A DNA stretch of 64,000 nt from assembly GCF_003315245.1 (NCBI RefSeq), contig NZ_QNRT01000004.1:186001-250000 (forward strand), written 5' to 3'. The translations under genes and the position numbers were made by a program. The notes beneath the pieces are model-generated. The model did no database searches. It saw only the letters and a program-made list of their open reading frames with translations, and was not told where the DNA came from. Shown piece by piece: positions 29,315-38,173 of this stretch; the stretch's first letter is position 1; every line of letters starts with the position of its first letter. This DNA is from Arenicella xantha. GTDB lineage: Bacteria > Pseudomonadota > Gammaproteobacteria > Arenicellales > Arenicellaceae.

Positions 29315-29794
29315 ATGTCGAAACTAAAAATATGCATGGTTGGTGACTTTTCAGTCGGAAAAACCAGCTTGACGCAAAAATTTGTAAACAATGTGTTTTC
29401 GGAAAAGTATCTAACCACCATTGGCGTTAAGATTGACACTGCTTCGGTCGGAGATACCAAACTTATAGTATGGGATGTGGCCGGCAGAGATTCGCTTTCA
29501 CCAATAAACTCTAGTTATCTCGTCGGTGCTTCTGGAGTGGTGTTGGTGGGAGATGGTACTCGGCCACACACGATTGAAGACCTATTTGAGATTTGGCAGA
29601 CAGTGACCCGCAGAATCGGTGACGTGCCAGTGGTAGTAGCGCTAAATAAGGCGGATCTTGATGAGTGGCAGGTTGATGATGAGCTAACCGATACATTAGT
29701 TAATAATGGCTGGCAAGTATTTAACACCAGCGCAAAAGACGGCGCCAATGTGGCGGAATTATTTCAAACCTTGGTGGATGAGATCCAGAACTAA
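29315..29794 (+). CDS. Rab-like small GTPase with non-canonical switch II
   Basis: A 159-residue single-domain Ras-superfamily GTPase with Rab-like sequence. G1 is GDFSVGKTS (residues 10-18), G2 is the Thr35 region of KYLTTIGVKID, G3 is WDVAGRD (53-59), G4 is NKAD, and G5 is TSAKDG. In canonical Ras/Rab proteins G3 reads WDTAGQE; here the catalytic Gln is Arg58, which predicts low intrinsic GTP hydrolysis or help from a partner. There is no C-terminal cysteine for lipidation, so membrane contact would need a partner such as the upstream roadblock-like protein. It sits between that protein and a hybrid histidine kinase starting nine bases after its stop. Confidence 0.9.
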   Translation: MSKLKICMVGDFSVGKTSLTQKFVNNVFSEKYLTTIGVKIDTASVGDTKLIVWDVAGRDSLSPINSSYLVGASGVVLVGDGTRPHTIEDLFEIWQTVTRRIGDVPVVVALNKADLDEWQVDDELTDTLVNNGWQVFNTSAKDGANVAELFQTLVDEIQN

Positions 29795-29803
29795 GCAAAA
29801 TTT

Positions 29804-31369
29804 ATGCACAGTAGTGACCATATAGATTCCACCTTGTTACCAACGATCAGCAAATTTGTGCTTGATCGTCAAGGTTTGGCGTATTTCTGTGTGAGTCATC
29901 AGGGCGTGGTTCAAGCGATGTCAGCAAACTTAATCGACTATGGGTTTGCCACTACCAAGGTTGGTGATCAAGTTGAAGATTCAATCGACTTTATGGTTGG
30001 TTTGGATTTGCAAAGCGAGTTGGAATTGCCATTGATTGCCAGTCCTTCCGGAATGCCTGTTACGGTTTGTCTAATACCCGACGAATCAAAGATGCTGGTG
30101 TTGGTTTCTGATGCAAGCCGAGTTGCGGCTGACCGTCAACAGCTGCAACAGCAGGCTAATGACAATGAACTATTGGTGTATCAACAGAATAAACTAATGG
30201 CTCAGTTGGAGCAGGCGCAGGCCGAGCTTAAACAAAAAAATAGCCAATTGAAGGAAGCTTCCAGACTGCAAACAAGCTTTATTTCAGGTGTGTCACATGA
30301 ATTTCGCACGCCGTTAACGTCGATTATCGGTTACACCGACCTATTGCAAAATAATGCGCATAAACACAACGACGTTGATGCTGACAATTATGTGGTTGCT
30401 GTGCAGCGCTCCAGTCGGCATTTATTGTCATTGGTGGAAAATTTATTAGATCATGGGAAATTGGATGCGGAAGAGTTAGTGATTCGGCCTAAGCCGACGC
30501 TTTTGACCGAAGTGTTCGATGATCTGCGGTTTATGTTGATGCCGTTGGCCGATGCCAAAGGCATTGAGCTCGCAATTTCTCAGCTAAACGATCTTCAGAC
30601 ATTATCTGTGGTTGTGGACGATAGCCGTCTTCGGCAGTGTCTAATTAATATCGTTGGTAATGCCGTTAAATTTACTGATCAAGGTAAAGTAGACGTGCAG
30701 GTTAGCTGGAAACACGATTGGCTGTCGGTTACGGTTCGCGATACTGGGCCTGGAATAGCCAAAGAGCACCTAGAAAAAGTACTACTACCATTTTGGCAGG
30801 GCGGGGATAGTGCCAAAGCGGGCACTGGGCTTGGTTTAACCATTACGTCTCGTTTGTTGGAGTTGATGGGCGGTGAGTTAACGATTGATTCGACGCTAGA
30901 GTTGGGGACTACTGTGAGCTTTGCATTGCCCGCGCCGCAAGCGCCAAGCCTTGCCAAACAGCAGCAGCAAGAGAACAGAGGTCTAGACGGTTTGCGTCTA
31001 TTGTTGGCGGAGGACGATCCCGATATCGCGCTACTTTTATGCTACTTGTTAGAAGAGAAAGGTGCACAAGTAGCGCATGTTGGTAATGGTGAGCTGGCTG
31101 TTTCGGCCGCTATGCGAGGCACTTTTGATTTGATTTTAATGGATATCCAAATGCCGATAATGACTGGGTACCAAGCGATAGAACAACTAAACAAGTTAGG
31201 CTACAACACGCCGATAGTGGTAATGAGTGCATCAAATATTGATGCCGATAGATCCACGGCTGAGACGCTTGGTTGTGCCGCATATTTATTGAAGCCAGTG
31301 GATATCAATGATATTGCGCTAGTGGTGGACCAAGTTTTAGCAGCACCTGATCACTCGGCTGAGAGCTAA
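29804..31369 (+). CDS. Soluble hybrid histidine kinase
   Basis: A 521-residue kinase without membrane helices. Residues 1-110 form a small PAS-like sensor region, and 110-155 a coiled coil. HisKA has phosphoacceptor His165 (SGVSHEFRTPLTSIIGY). The HATPase domain shows N box NIVGNAVKFTDQG, G1 DTGPGIAKEHL and G2 GTGLGLTIT. The C-terminal receiver has acidic pair AEDD, Asp447 (LMDIQMP) and Lys497 (LLKPVD). It lacks an HPt domain, which the next gene supplies. It begins nine bases after the small-GTPase stop, so the two are very probably cotranscribed. Input could be a cytoplasmic ligand or contact with the GTPase. Confidence 0.93.
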   Translation: MHSSDHIDSTLLPTISKFVLDRQGLAYFCVSHQGVVQAMSANLIDYGFATTKVGDQVEDSIDFMVGLDLQSELELPLIASPSGMPVTVCLIPDESKMLVLVSDASRVAADRQQLQQQANDNELLVYQQNKLMAQLEQAQAELKQKNSQLKEASRLQTSFISGVSHEFRTPLTSIIGYTDLLQNNAHKHNDVDADNYVVAVQRSSRHLLSLVENLLDHGKLDAEELVIRPKPTLLTEVFDDLRFMLMPLADAKGIELAISQLNDLQTLSVVVDDSRLRQCLINIVGNAVKFTDQGKVDVQVSWKHDWLSVTVRDTGPGIAKEHLEKVLLPFWQGGDSAKAGTGLGLTITSRLLELMGGELTIDSTLELGTTVSFALPAPQAPSLAKQQQQENRGLDGLRLLLAEDDPDIALLLCYLLEEKGAQVAHVGNGELAVSAAMRGTFDLILMDIQMPIMTGYQAIEQLNKLGYNTPIVVMSASNIDADRSTAETLGCAAYLLKPVDINDIALVVDQVLAAPDHSAES

Positions 31370-31423
31370 TCGAATTATGCGTATTCTCACTTGCTCAAAA
31401 ATTAGTCCAAAATTGGGGTTATT

Positions 31424-31732
31424 ATGTCTGTAGAGTCGCCGACTATCGTTGCTTTAAAACAGCGTTATAAAGCAAGTTTGCCGGAGAAGATCGAAGAATT
31501 GGTGCTCCATATTGCTGCCTTGAATGCCGAAGGAGGTAATGGTCGGGAGAGCTTGCAAGAACTGCATGGCTTCTTGCATCGTCTCGCAGGTTCGACCGGC
31601 ATGTATGGTTATGATGATTTGTCGGCGTTATGTCAGTCAGGCATCAAATTTATCCAGCAAGAAGATCTAAATAATTTAGCGGCTGAATTGCAGCGGCTAC
31701 GCGAGATGCTCGAGCAATATGCTCAGGGTTAA
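31424..31732 (+). CDS. Histidine phosphotransfer (HPt) protein
   Basis: A 102-residue helical protein with the HPt signature: ELHGFLHRLAGSTGMYGYDDL, in which His52 followed by R-L-A-G is the phosphoacceptor (compare H-x-L-K-G). No other domain is present. It lies 54 bases after the hybrid kinase and completes a His-Asp-His-Asp chain with His165 and Asp447 of that kinase and Asp51 of the response regulator at the start of the cluster. Confidence 0.88.
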   Translation: MSVESPTIVALKQRYKASLPEKIEELVLHIAALNAEGGNGRESLQELHGFLHRLAGSTGMYGYDDLSALCQSGIKFIQQEDLNNLAAELQRLREMLEQYAQG

Positions 31733-31768
31733 CTCATTAATCACACACTGATCAAGTAGGAATAGCTT

Positions 31769-32623
31769 ATGCGTTGGCGCGGAAGAAGGCAGAGTCGAAA
31801 TGTTGAGGATCGTCGCGGACAGAGCTTTGTTCGCAGTAAAAAGGGCGTTGGCGGTGGAGCGATGATATTGCTCGTATTGGCCGGCTTATTTTTTGGCGAA
31901 GATGTGCAAAAAATTCTATCACTATTCGTTGGTAATACTGGTAATCAAGCCACCACGCAACGTAGCGCTCGGCCAGATAGTTCGCAAGCAAATGACGAGG
32001 CCAAACAATTTGTCTCCGTTGTGTTGGCTGAAACGGAAGATACGTGGAGTGCTATTTTTGCCAGTGTTGGGCAACAATACCAGCCGCCAAAGCTGGTTTT
32101 GTATCAAGATCAAGTGCAGTCGGCTTGCGGTTTAGGGTCGGCGGCTTCAGGGCCGTTCTATTGCCCTGGTGATTATCAAATCTATATCGATCTGAGTTTT
32201 TTGAGTGAGTTACGTCGGATGGGAGCGCCCGGTGATTTTGCGTTTGCTTATGTGATCGCGCATGAGGTTGGCCACCATATCCAAAACCTAAGCGGAACCG
32301 CTGATCAGGTCCGGAAAATGCAGGCCAAAGCGAGCAAAGCGCAGGCTAATGCATTGTCTGTTCGCATGGAGTTGCAGGCAGATTGCTATGCTGGCATTTG
32401 GATCAATCGAACCGAAAAGCGTAATGCCATCCTTGAGGCTGGAGATATTCAAGAAGGCTTAGCCGCCGCTGCCGCAGTTGGTGATGATCGTATAATGCAG
32501 CAAGCCGGCATGGCGCCGCGTCGAGAAAATTTCACGCATGGTAGCTCCGAGGAGCGCATGCAGTGGTTTCAGCGTGGAATGCAGTCTGGTGATATTCAAG
32601 CGTGCCAAACCTTTGGGCAATAA
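31769..32623 (+). CDS. YpfJ-family zinc metallopeptidase
   Basis: Member of the neutral zinc metallopeptidase family represented by YpfJ. The 284-residue protein starts MRWRGRRQSRNVEDRRGQ, a typical family start, then has one membrane helix at about 28-45 and a periplasmic domain. The HExxH zinc site is AHEVGHH, with His165 and His169 as ligands and Glu166 as the base; LQADCYAGIW supplies the third ligand region. Cys120 and Cys132 (SACGLGSAASGPFYCPGD) probably form a disulfide. It follows the HPt gene by 36 bases on the same strand, but relation to the signalling cluster is uncertain because the family occurs in many contexts. Confidence 0.88.
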   Translation: MRWRGRRQSRNVEDRRGQSFVRSKKGVGGGAMILLVLAGLFFGEDVQKILSLFVGNTGNQATTQRSARPDSSQANDEAKQFVSVVLAETEDTWSAIFASVGQQYQPPKLVLYQDQVQSACGLGSAASGPFYCPGDYQIYIDLSFLSELRRMGAPGDFAFAYVIAHEVGHHIQNLSGTADQVRKMQAKASKAQANALSVRMELQADCYAGIWINRTEKRNAILEAGDIQEGLAAAAAVGDDRIMQQAGMAPRRENFTHGSSEERMQWFQRGMQSGDIQACQTFGQ

Positions 32624-32840
32624 CGCTGAACGAGTTTTCATTTATATCTGAGCGATGATTGAATGGTCGTCGCGTGAAACTAACTTGCAGTACTTAAGCA
32701 AGCGCGTAATTGTAGCTGTGCTCTCTCGGTATGGTGCATAGCTCTTGCCGCGCATAGCTTCTGGCGGCTAGTTTCTGGTAGATAGCCCTTGGACGAAACC
32801 ACGGTGTGATGACTTAAGCGTGCTTATGCGCGATTGTTTG

Positions 32841-33737
32841 CTATGTCTTCTTCGGCTCAGGGAACGCATAGGGTTGTTTGGCGCGTATCTCGATTGACGC
32901 GTTTGTCGGCTCGGTCTCAGCGACGACCTTAAAACTGATTTCGTCGACAACATCAAGGCGCAGTACCGCTAAGCACGGGGTTTGATCGGTAAGCACATTC
33001 ACCAAGGTGCCAACCACACGACCATCCGTATTACTCACGATTTTGTCGCCAGGTTTGATGGACTCCAATGATGTGCTTAAATCGCACAGAAACATGCGCT
33101 GCTTTAGTTTGCCCAAATAGTGCATCCTTGCCACGATCTCTTGCCCGGTATAGCAGCCTTTCTTGAAACTGATGCCATCTATCGCGTCGTAGTTGATCAT
33201 TTGCGGAATGAATTGTTCCACGGTGTCGCTGTTGACCCATGGTAAGCCGCTTTCGATATCTCGTAACAGCCAAGCGGATAACGCTATTGTTGTGTCAAGC
33301 TCAGCGTCATCCACCGCGCTCTGCTGTATATGGATGCAGCGCTGATCAAACCAAACTGTGTGGTTGTCTGAATTTTGGCATTCTAGTGACTGATAAGGTT
33401 TGTGCGGTTGGCTTGGTTTGAGGTCGCCGATGCATGTGGCAGTGTTGATTAGCTCGATGGTTACTTTGCTACGCATCACATACATTTGCAGCCGCTTAAC
33501 CGTGGGCTCGGCTAAGCTCTTCTCTAACAGCATGTAAAAGCTGTCGTCACTGCGCCACATTATCATATTGGCTAACAGCCGGCCTTTGGGGTTGCAATAA
33601 CCGGACCATTGCCAGTTCGTGTCAAGCTTTTGTACGTCGTTGGTCAGCTGGCCTTGTAAAAAAGTGGCTGCATCAGTGCCGCTAACTCTCACCAGGTTTA
33701 GGTGCGGCAGAATCAATTGGTGTTTCATATCTTTCAT
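32841..33737 (-). CDS. ygfZ: tRNA-modifying / Fe-S maintenance protein YgfZ
   Basis: Folate-binding protein of the YgfZ/IBA57 family, which supports activity of certain Fe-S enzymes such as MiaB. The 298-residue protein contains the family signature KKGCYTGQE with Cys195, and the N-terminal aminomethyltransferase-like sequence RVSGTDAATFLQGQLTNDV. The start is the ATG at 33735-33737; a second ATG three codons in is also possible. It is divergent from the SDHAF4-like gene and the sdh operon, across a region with a perfect 19-base palindrome. The window also encodes Fe-S methylthiotransferase and succinate dehydrogenase subunits that could benefit from it. Confidence 0.93.
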   Translation of the reverse strand: MKDMKHQLILPHLNLVRVSGTDAATFLQGQLTNDVQKLDTNWQWSGYCNPKGRLLANMIMWRSDDSFYMLLEKSLAEPTVKRLQMYVMRSKVTIELINTATCIGDLKPSQPHKPYQSLECQNSDNHTVWFDQRCIHIQQSAVDDAELDTTIALSAWLLRDIESGLPWVNSDTVEQFIPQMINYDAIDGISFKKGCYTGQEIVARMHYLGKLKQRMFLCDLSTSLESIKPGDKIVSNTDGRVVGTLVNVLTDQTPCLAVLRLDVVDEISFKVVAETEPTNASIEIRAKQPYAFPEPKKT

Positions 33738-33848
33738 TGTATTAGCTTGGGCGCTTAAGAGTTTGTCGGTGAGGTAAGGTTATTGCTTGGTATTGTAGCT
33801 TAGCGGTGATTCATTGAATCGCACGTGGAAACAGTTTCACTATTAGGC

Positions 33849-33867
33849 TACTAACCTGAGGTTAGTA
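33849..33867. promoter_or_regulatory. 19-base palindrome between ygfZ and the sdh region
   Basis: TACTAACCT-G-AGGTTAGTA is a perfect inverted repeat with nine-base arms and a one-base centre, followed by AT-rich sequence that could be a -10 region. It lies about 110 bases upstream of the ygfZ start and 150 bases upstream of the SDHAF4-like gene. This looks like a dimeric repressor or activator site; the regulator is unknown. Confidence 0.45.
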
Positions 33868-34015
33868 TATTGTGCTTTTGTCTGTCTAAATTGTCGGCTT
33901 CTGGCAATAGTTGTGATGTTAAAGTGCAGTGACAAGTGTGAACCCTAGGTTGACGTTGCATGATATTATCTGCGCCATAACTAAACCACCATTATTCAAC
34001 TTGGCTGCGCGTTAT

Positions 34016-34261
34016 ATGTCTACAAAGATACCAACTAAAACCCCTAAGATCCAAGTCTCCGAAACCCCTGCGGTGCAAAATGTCGATGTGTCTGAGCTTC
34101 AGCCAGAGCAAGCTACTGTACCGACTAAGTTAAAGGCGGATAGTGAGAGCGACTTGTCTAACTCAAGTGCGCAGCTGGCGAAAGAGATTAATGGCCCGCG
34201 CGGTTTGGAACCAACTCGTTACGGTGACTGGGAATCCAAAGGGCGATGCTATGATTTTTGA
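34016..34261 (+). CDS. SDHAF4-like succinate dehydrogenase assembly factor (DUF1674)
   Basis: Small protein of about 81 residues when started at ATG 34016. The C-terminal block NGPRGLEPTRYGDWESKGRCYD is the DUF1674 signature (a proline/arginine motif, then G-D-W and a final charged stretch with Asp-Phe), shared with mitochondrial SDHAF4, which protects and delivers flavinylated SdhA. The preceding half is low in complexity. An upstream in-frame start at 33929 would add 29 residues with no similarity to the family. It stands immediately before sdhC, and sdhE stands at the other end of the operon, so both maturation factors for SdhA are encoded together. Confidence 0.82.
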   Translation: MSTKIPTKTPKIQVSETPAVQNVDVSELQPEQATVPTKLKADSESDLSNSSAQLAKEINGPRGLEPTRYGDWESKGRCYDF

Positions 34262-34472
34262 TAGCTTCACACATCGTTTTTGAGTGCGTTAGTAGGCAGT
34301 CTGTTCGCTTTATTTGCTAGCGTATTGTGCTGACATTCATTGACTGAATTTAATAAATAACCAAGATTCGCACTGCCTTACTCCCCACGAGCCTATACTT
34401 TGAGGTAGAATGCGCTCTGCCAAGTAAGAGGCGTCCTGATCTTATTATCGAAAAATACTGAGTAACTCGATT

Positions 34473-34862
34473 ATGCAAAAAGAGAGACCATTATCACCGC
34501 ACTTGCAAGTGTACAAACCTCAGCTTACGTCAATGCTATCGATATTGCATCGAGGCACAGGCGTAGTGTTAACGCTGGGAATACCTTTTCTGGTTTATTG
34601 GCTGATGGTGCTGGCAGCGGGCCCTGAGGCTTACGCTAAGCTAGAGCCGTGCTTATCTCACATGCTAGTTAAGCTCGCATTAGTCGGCTGGACCTTTGCT
34701 TTGTTCTATCACTTGTGTAACGGCATTCGCCATTTATTTTGGGATGTCGGTCGCGGGTTCGAAATGGATACTTTACATAAATCCGGCTGGCTCGTGCTGT
34801 TTAGCGCGGCACTATTAACGGCCGTGACTTGTTATTTTGCACTTGTTGGAGGTGCTGCATGA
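34473..34862 (+). CDS. sdhC: Succinate dehydrogenase cytochrome b556 subunit
   Basis: Membrane anchor subunit of complex II that helps bind heme b and ubiquinone. The 129-residue protein opens RPLSPHLQVYKPQLTSMLSI and has HRGTGVVLTLG, the quinone-site region, then three helices. His in YHLCNGIRHLFWDVG is the expected heme ligand region. It overlaps sdhD by four bases (ATGA), so the two are coupled. Confidence 0.95.
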   Translation: MQKERPLSPHLQVYKPQLTSMLSILHRGTGVVLTLGIPFLVYWLMVLAAGPEAYAKLEPCLSHMLVKLALVGWTFALFYHLCNGIRHLFWDVGRGFEMDTLHKSGWLVLFSAALLTAVTCYFALVGGAA

Positions 34863-35239
34863 GCTTAAGAAGCCCACTTTCAAAAGCGTTAGGCCTCGGG
34901 TCTGCTAAGCATGGGTTTTCGCATTGGTGGTGGCAACGAGTCACTGCAATTGCACTCATTCCATTAACAGTGTGGTTTGTCTATTCATTGGTGTGTTTGT
35001 CTAGCGGCGGCTATCAGGACGCAGTGATTTGGCTTTCTTCGCCAGTAAGTGCCACGCTTATGTTGCTATTTGTCCTAACTGCGCTGTATCACGGGCAGAC
35101 TGGTTTACAGGTGGTTATCGAAGATTATGTTCACACCAAGTGGGTTAACTTAGCTCTCTTGTTGTTGATTAAATTTGCCGCGGTGGTAATGGCTGTACTA
35201 ACCGTTATCTCTGTTTTAAAAATTGCGTTAGGAGGCTAA
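34859..35239 (+). CDS. sdhD: Succinate dehydrogenase membrane anchor subunit
   Basis: Second membrane anchor of complex II. The protein has 126 residues from ATG 34859 and three membrane helices. HWWWQRVTAIALIPLTVWFVYS is the typical first helix, and LYHGQTGLQVVIEDYVH holds the conserved heme-ligand His and quinone-site Asp/Tyr. An earlier TTG in frame at 34829 lies inside sdhC and is unlikely. The next gene, sdhA, begins three bases later. Confidence 0.94.
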   Translation: MSLRSPLSKALGLGSAKHGFSHWWWQRVTAIALIPLTVWFVYSLVCLSSGGYQDAVIWLSSPVSATLMLLFVLTALYHGQTGLQVVIEDYVHTKWVNLALLLLIKFAAVVMAVLTVISVLKIALGG

Positions 35240-35242
35240 CCA

Positions 35243-37030
35243 GTGAAGGGCGACTATAAGATTATTGATCACGCTTACGATGTTGTTGTGGTCGGAGCGG
35301 GTGGTGCGGGTTTGCGTGCCACATTTGGTATGGCGGCGGCGGGATTGTCTACGGCATGTATCACCAAAGTATTTCCTACTCGAAGTCACACGGTGGCTGC
35401 TCAAGGTGGCATGAGTGCTGCATTGGGCAATATGGGAGAGGATGATTGGCGCTTCCACATGTACGATACCGTCAAGGGTTCTGATTGGTTAGGTGACCAA
35501 GACTCTATCGAGTATATGTGCCGTAACGCCCCAGCGGCGGTTTACGAACTAGAGCATTATGGTGTGCCATTTTCTCGTACAGAGGAAGGTAAGATCTATC
35601 AGCGTGCGTTCGGCGGCATGACCACGCACTACGGTGAGGGTCAGGCCTTGCGGACATGCGCGGCGGCGGATCGAACCGGCCATGCTATTTTGCATACCTT
35701 GTATCAGCAAGCTTTAAAACACGACGCACAGTTTTTCGTTGAGTTTTTTGCGCTCGACTTGATTATGGAAGACGGTGAATGCCGCGGCGTTATCGCGATC
35801 GATATGGCCAGTGGCGAAATTCACCGTTATCGCGCCAAGCAGGTTGTGTTAGCAACCGGTGGTTATGGTCGAGCTTACTTCTCATGCACGTCGGCACATA
35901 CGTGTACCGGAGACGGTAACGCAATGGTATTGAGAGCGGGTCTTCCGCTACAAGATATGGAATTTGTACAATTCCATCCAACTGGCATCTATGGTGCAGG
36001 TTGCTTGATTACTGAAGGTGCTCGAGGTGAAGGTGGTTATTTAACCAATTCCGAAGGCGAGCGCTTTATGGAGCGCTACGCACCAAACGCGAAAGACTTA
36101 GCGTCACGCGATGTTGTGAGCCGCTCAATGACAATTGAGATCAACGAAGGGCGCGGTGTGGGCCCTGATGCTGACCACATTTATTTGCATCTTGAGCATC
36201 TTGGTGCTGATTTGTTAGAAGAACGTCTTCCTGGTATTTCTGAATCAGCTAAGATTTTTGCTGGTGTGGATGTAACTAAAGAGCCGATACCGGTTCTGCC
36301 GACTGTTCATTATAATATGGGCGGCATTCCAACTAACTTCCACGGTGAAGTTGTTACCCTGAAAGACGGTAATCCAGATAGCGTAGTGCCTGGCTTGATG
36401 GCAATCGGCGAAGCGGGTTGTGTATCAGTGCACGGAGCCAATAGATTGGGTTCAAACTCATTATTGGATTTGATTGTGTTTGGGCGCGCAGCAGCATTGC
36501 GTGCTAAAGAAACGATTAATCCGGATGAGCCCATCCCGAGCATCTCTGAGAATGCTGGACAAGCGACATTGGAGCGGCTTGATCGTTTACGTTACGCCGA
36601 TGGTTCGCGTTCTACAGCTGAGATTCGTTTGGAAATGCAACGCACCATGCAGGCGCATTGCGCGGTATTCCGAACCGGCGATGTTATGGCTGAAGGTGTG
36701 AGTAAGATGGCTGCGACAGCTGCCTCGTTTGCGGATGTGAAAACCACTGATCGAGGCTTGATTTGGAATACTGATTTAATCGAGACGCTTGAGCTTGAAA
36801 ACTTGTTGAGCCAAGCGACAGTGACTATTAACTCAGCGGCCAATCGCGACGAAAGTCGTGGCGCGCACGCGCGTGATGACTTGCCGGATCGAGATGATGA
36901 AAATTGGATGAAGCACACACTCGCTTGGTGTGATGAGCAAAATAAAACCACCATCGATTATCGTCCAGTGCATTCTTATACAATGACTGACGATATTGAA
37001 TACATTAAGCCAAAACCACGTGTTTACTAA
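35243..37030 (+). CDS. sdhA: Succinate dehydrogenase flavoprotein subunit
   Basis: Catalytic flavoprotein of complex II that oxidises succinate to fumarate. The 595-residue protein has an N-terminal FAD-binding [18 protein letters not shown], the histidine for covalent FAD in [14 protein letters not shown], the substrate-site [19 protein letters not shown] and catalytic HxxxR region ([20 protein letters not shown]), and a C-terminal helical domain. It starts at GTG 35243 after GGAGG. sdhB follows after 21 bases. Confidence 0.97.
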   Translation: MKGDYKIIDHAYDVVVVGAGGAGLRATFGMAAAGLSTACITKVFPTRSHTVAAQGGMSAALGNMGEDDWRFHMYDTVKGSDWLGDQDSIEYMCRNAPAAVYELEHYGVPFSRTEEGKIYQRAFGGMTTHYGEGQALRTCAAADRTGHAILHTLYQQALKHDAQFFVEFFALDLIMEDGECRGVIAIDMASGEIHRYRAKQVVLATGGYGRAYFSCTSAHTCTGDGNAMVLRAGLPLQDMEFVQFHPTGIYGAGCLITEGARGEGGYLTNSEGERFMERYAPNAKDLASRDVVSRSMTIEINEGRGVGPDADHIYLHLEHLGADLLEERLPGISESAKIFAGVDVTKEPIPVLPTVHYNMGGIPTNFHGEVVTLKDGNPDSVVPGLMAIGEAGCVSVHGANRLGSNSLLDLIVFGRAAALRAKETINPDEPIPSISENAGQATLERLDRLRYADGSRSTAEIRLEMQRTMQAHCAVFRTGDVMAEGVSKMAATAASFADVKTTDRGLIWNTDLIETLELENLLSQATVTINSAANRDESRGAHARDDLPDRDDENWMKHTLAWCDEQNKTTIDYRPVHSYTMTDDIEYIKPKPRVY

Positions 37031-37051
37031 GGTTTAGAGAGAGAATCGAAA

Positions 37052-37834
37052 ATGGCAGAATTTAGTTTACCGAAGAATTCCAAAGTTAAGCAAGGCAAGC
37101 ATTTTCCAGCGCCAGACGGTGCTAAGAATGTACGTAGCTTTCAGATTTATCGTTGGTCTCCTGATGATGAGCAAAATCCACACATCGACACTTACGATGT
37201 GGACATGGATACCTGTGGTCCGATGGTTTTGGATGCCTTGATCAAAATCAAGAACGAAATCGACCCAACGTTGACGTTTCGGCGTTCATGTCGTGAAGGC
37301 ATTTGTGGTTCGTGCGCAATGAATATTGATGGCACTAACACATTGGCTTGCACTAAAGGGGTAGATGAGTGCAAGAGCGACGTTAAGGTCTATCCTTTGC
37401 CGCATATGTCGGTGGTAAAAGACTTGGTGCCTGACATGACTCATTTCTACGCACAGTACGCCTCGGTCGAGCCATGGCTTAAGACCAAAACGCCGGTGTC
37501 ATTGTCGGCTGAGCGCCTGCAGTCAAAAGAGGATCGGGAAAAGCTAGATGGCCTGTATGAGTGTATTCTCTGCGCGTGTTGCTCTACGTCATGTCCAAGT
37601 TATTGGTGGAATAGCGATAAATATTTAGGCCCTGCGATTTTATTGCAGAGTTATCGTTGGTTGGCGGATAGCCGCGATGAGGCGACCGGTGAGCGATTGG
37701 ATGCACTTGAAGATCCGTTTAAATTGTATCGTTGCCACACGATTATGAATTGCACCAATACTTGTCCTAAAGGTTTGAATCCTGGCAAGGCTATTGGTGA
37801 AATTAAAAAACTAATCGCTGAGCGCGCACTGTAG
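37052..37834 (+). CDS. sdhB: Succinate dehydrogenase iron-sulfur subunit
   Basis: Electron-transfer subunit of complex II. The 260-residue protein has the N-terminal [2Fe-2S] region ([19 protein letters not shown] and LACTKGVDE) and the C-terminal bacterial ferredoxin region with [17 protein letters not shown] and [17 protein letters not shown], which bind the [4Fe-4S] and [3Fe-4S] clusters. It follows sdhA and precedes sdhE by nine bases. Confidence 0.97.
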   Translation: MAEFSLPKNSKVKQGKHFPAPDGAKNVRSFQIYRWSPDDEQNPHIDTYDVDMDTCGPMVLDALIKIKNEIDPTLTFRRSCREGICGSCAMNIDGTNTLACTKGVDECKSDVKVYPLPHMSVVKDLVPDMTHFYAQYASVEPWLKTKTPVSLSAERLQSKEDREKLDGLYECILCACCSTSCPSYWWNSDKYLGPAILLQSYRWLADSRDEATGERLDALEDPFKLYRCHTIMNCTNTCPKGLNPGKAIGEIKKLIAERAL

Positions 37835-37843
37835 TTCAACGCT

Positions 37844-38089
37844 GTGCTTAATGAGCGGCAATTAGTCTGGCGATGCCGTCGTGGGGTCCGTGAACTCGAT
37901 GTGTTATTCACCGAGTTCGTGGCAAAGCACTACGATGGCATCAGTGAGGCGGAGCAGCTGTCTTTTCAGCAGCTGCTCGATGTGCAGGATCCAACAATCA
38001 TGGATTGGCTGTTTGATCGAGTAGAGCCTGATGCGGAATTAAAGGGAATTATCGAGACGTTGAAATCCGTCACCTTGCGGCGTACATAA
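37844..38089 (+). CDS. sdhE: FAD assembly factor SdhE
   Basis: Small protein (81 residues) that promotes covalent attachment of FAD to SdhA. The conserved core is RRGVRELDVLFTEFV (the RGxxE region), then LLDVQDPTIMDWLF. It starts at GTG 37844, nine bases after sdhB, so it belongs to the sdh operon. A DUF1674 protein, another SdhA maturation factor, is encoded at the front of the same operon. It is convergent with the LysR regulator gene. Confidence 0.93.
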   Translation: MLNERQLVWRCRRGVRELDVLFTEFVAKHYDGISEAEQLSFQQLLDVQDPTIMDWLFDRVEPDAELKGIIETLKSVTLRRT

Positions 38090-38173
38090 TCAGCAAGCAC
38101 CGCATCTCCATTGTTGCGGCAACCTCAGTTTTTGTTAGATTTCTAATGCTTTTCTACTTGGACAGTACTGTGC

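Noticed and set aside
33929-34015. 29-codon extension of the SDHAF4-like gene
   Set aside because: No similarity to DUF1674; ATG 34016 gives the usual small protein.
34829-34858. TTG start for sdhD inside sdhC
   Set aside because: ATG 34859 overlaps the sdhC stop in the usual coupled way and gives the standard SdhD start.
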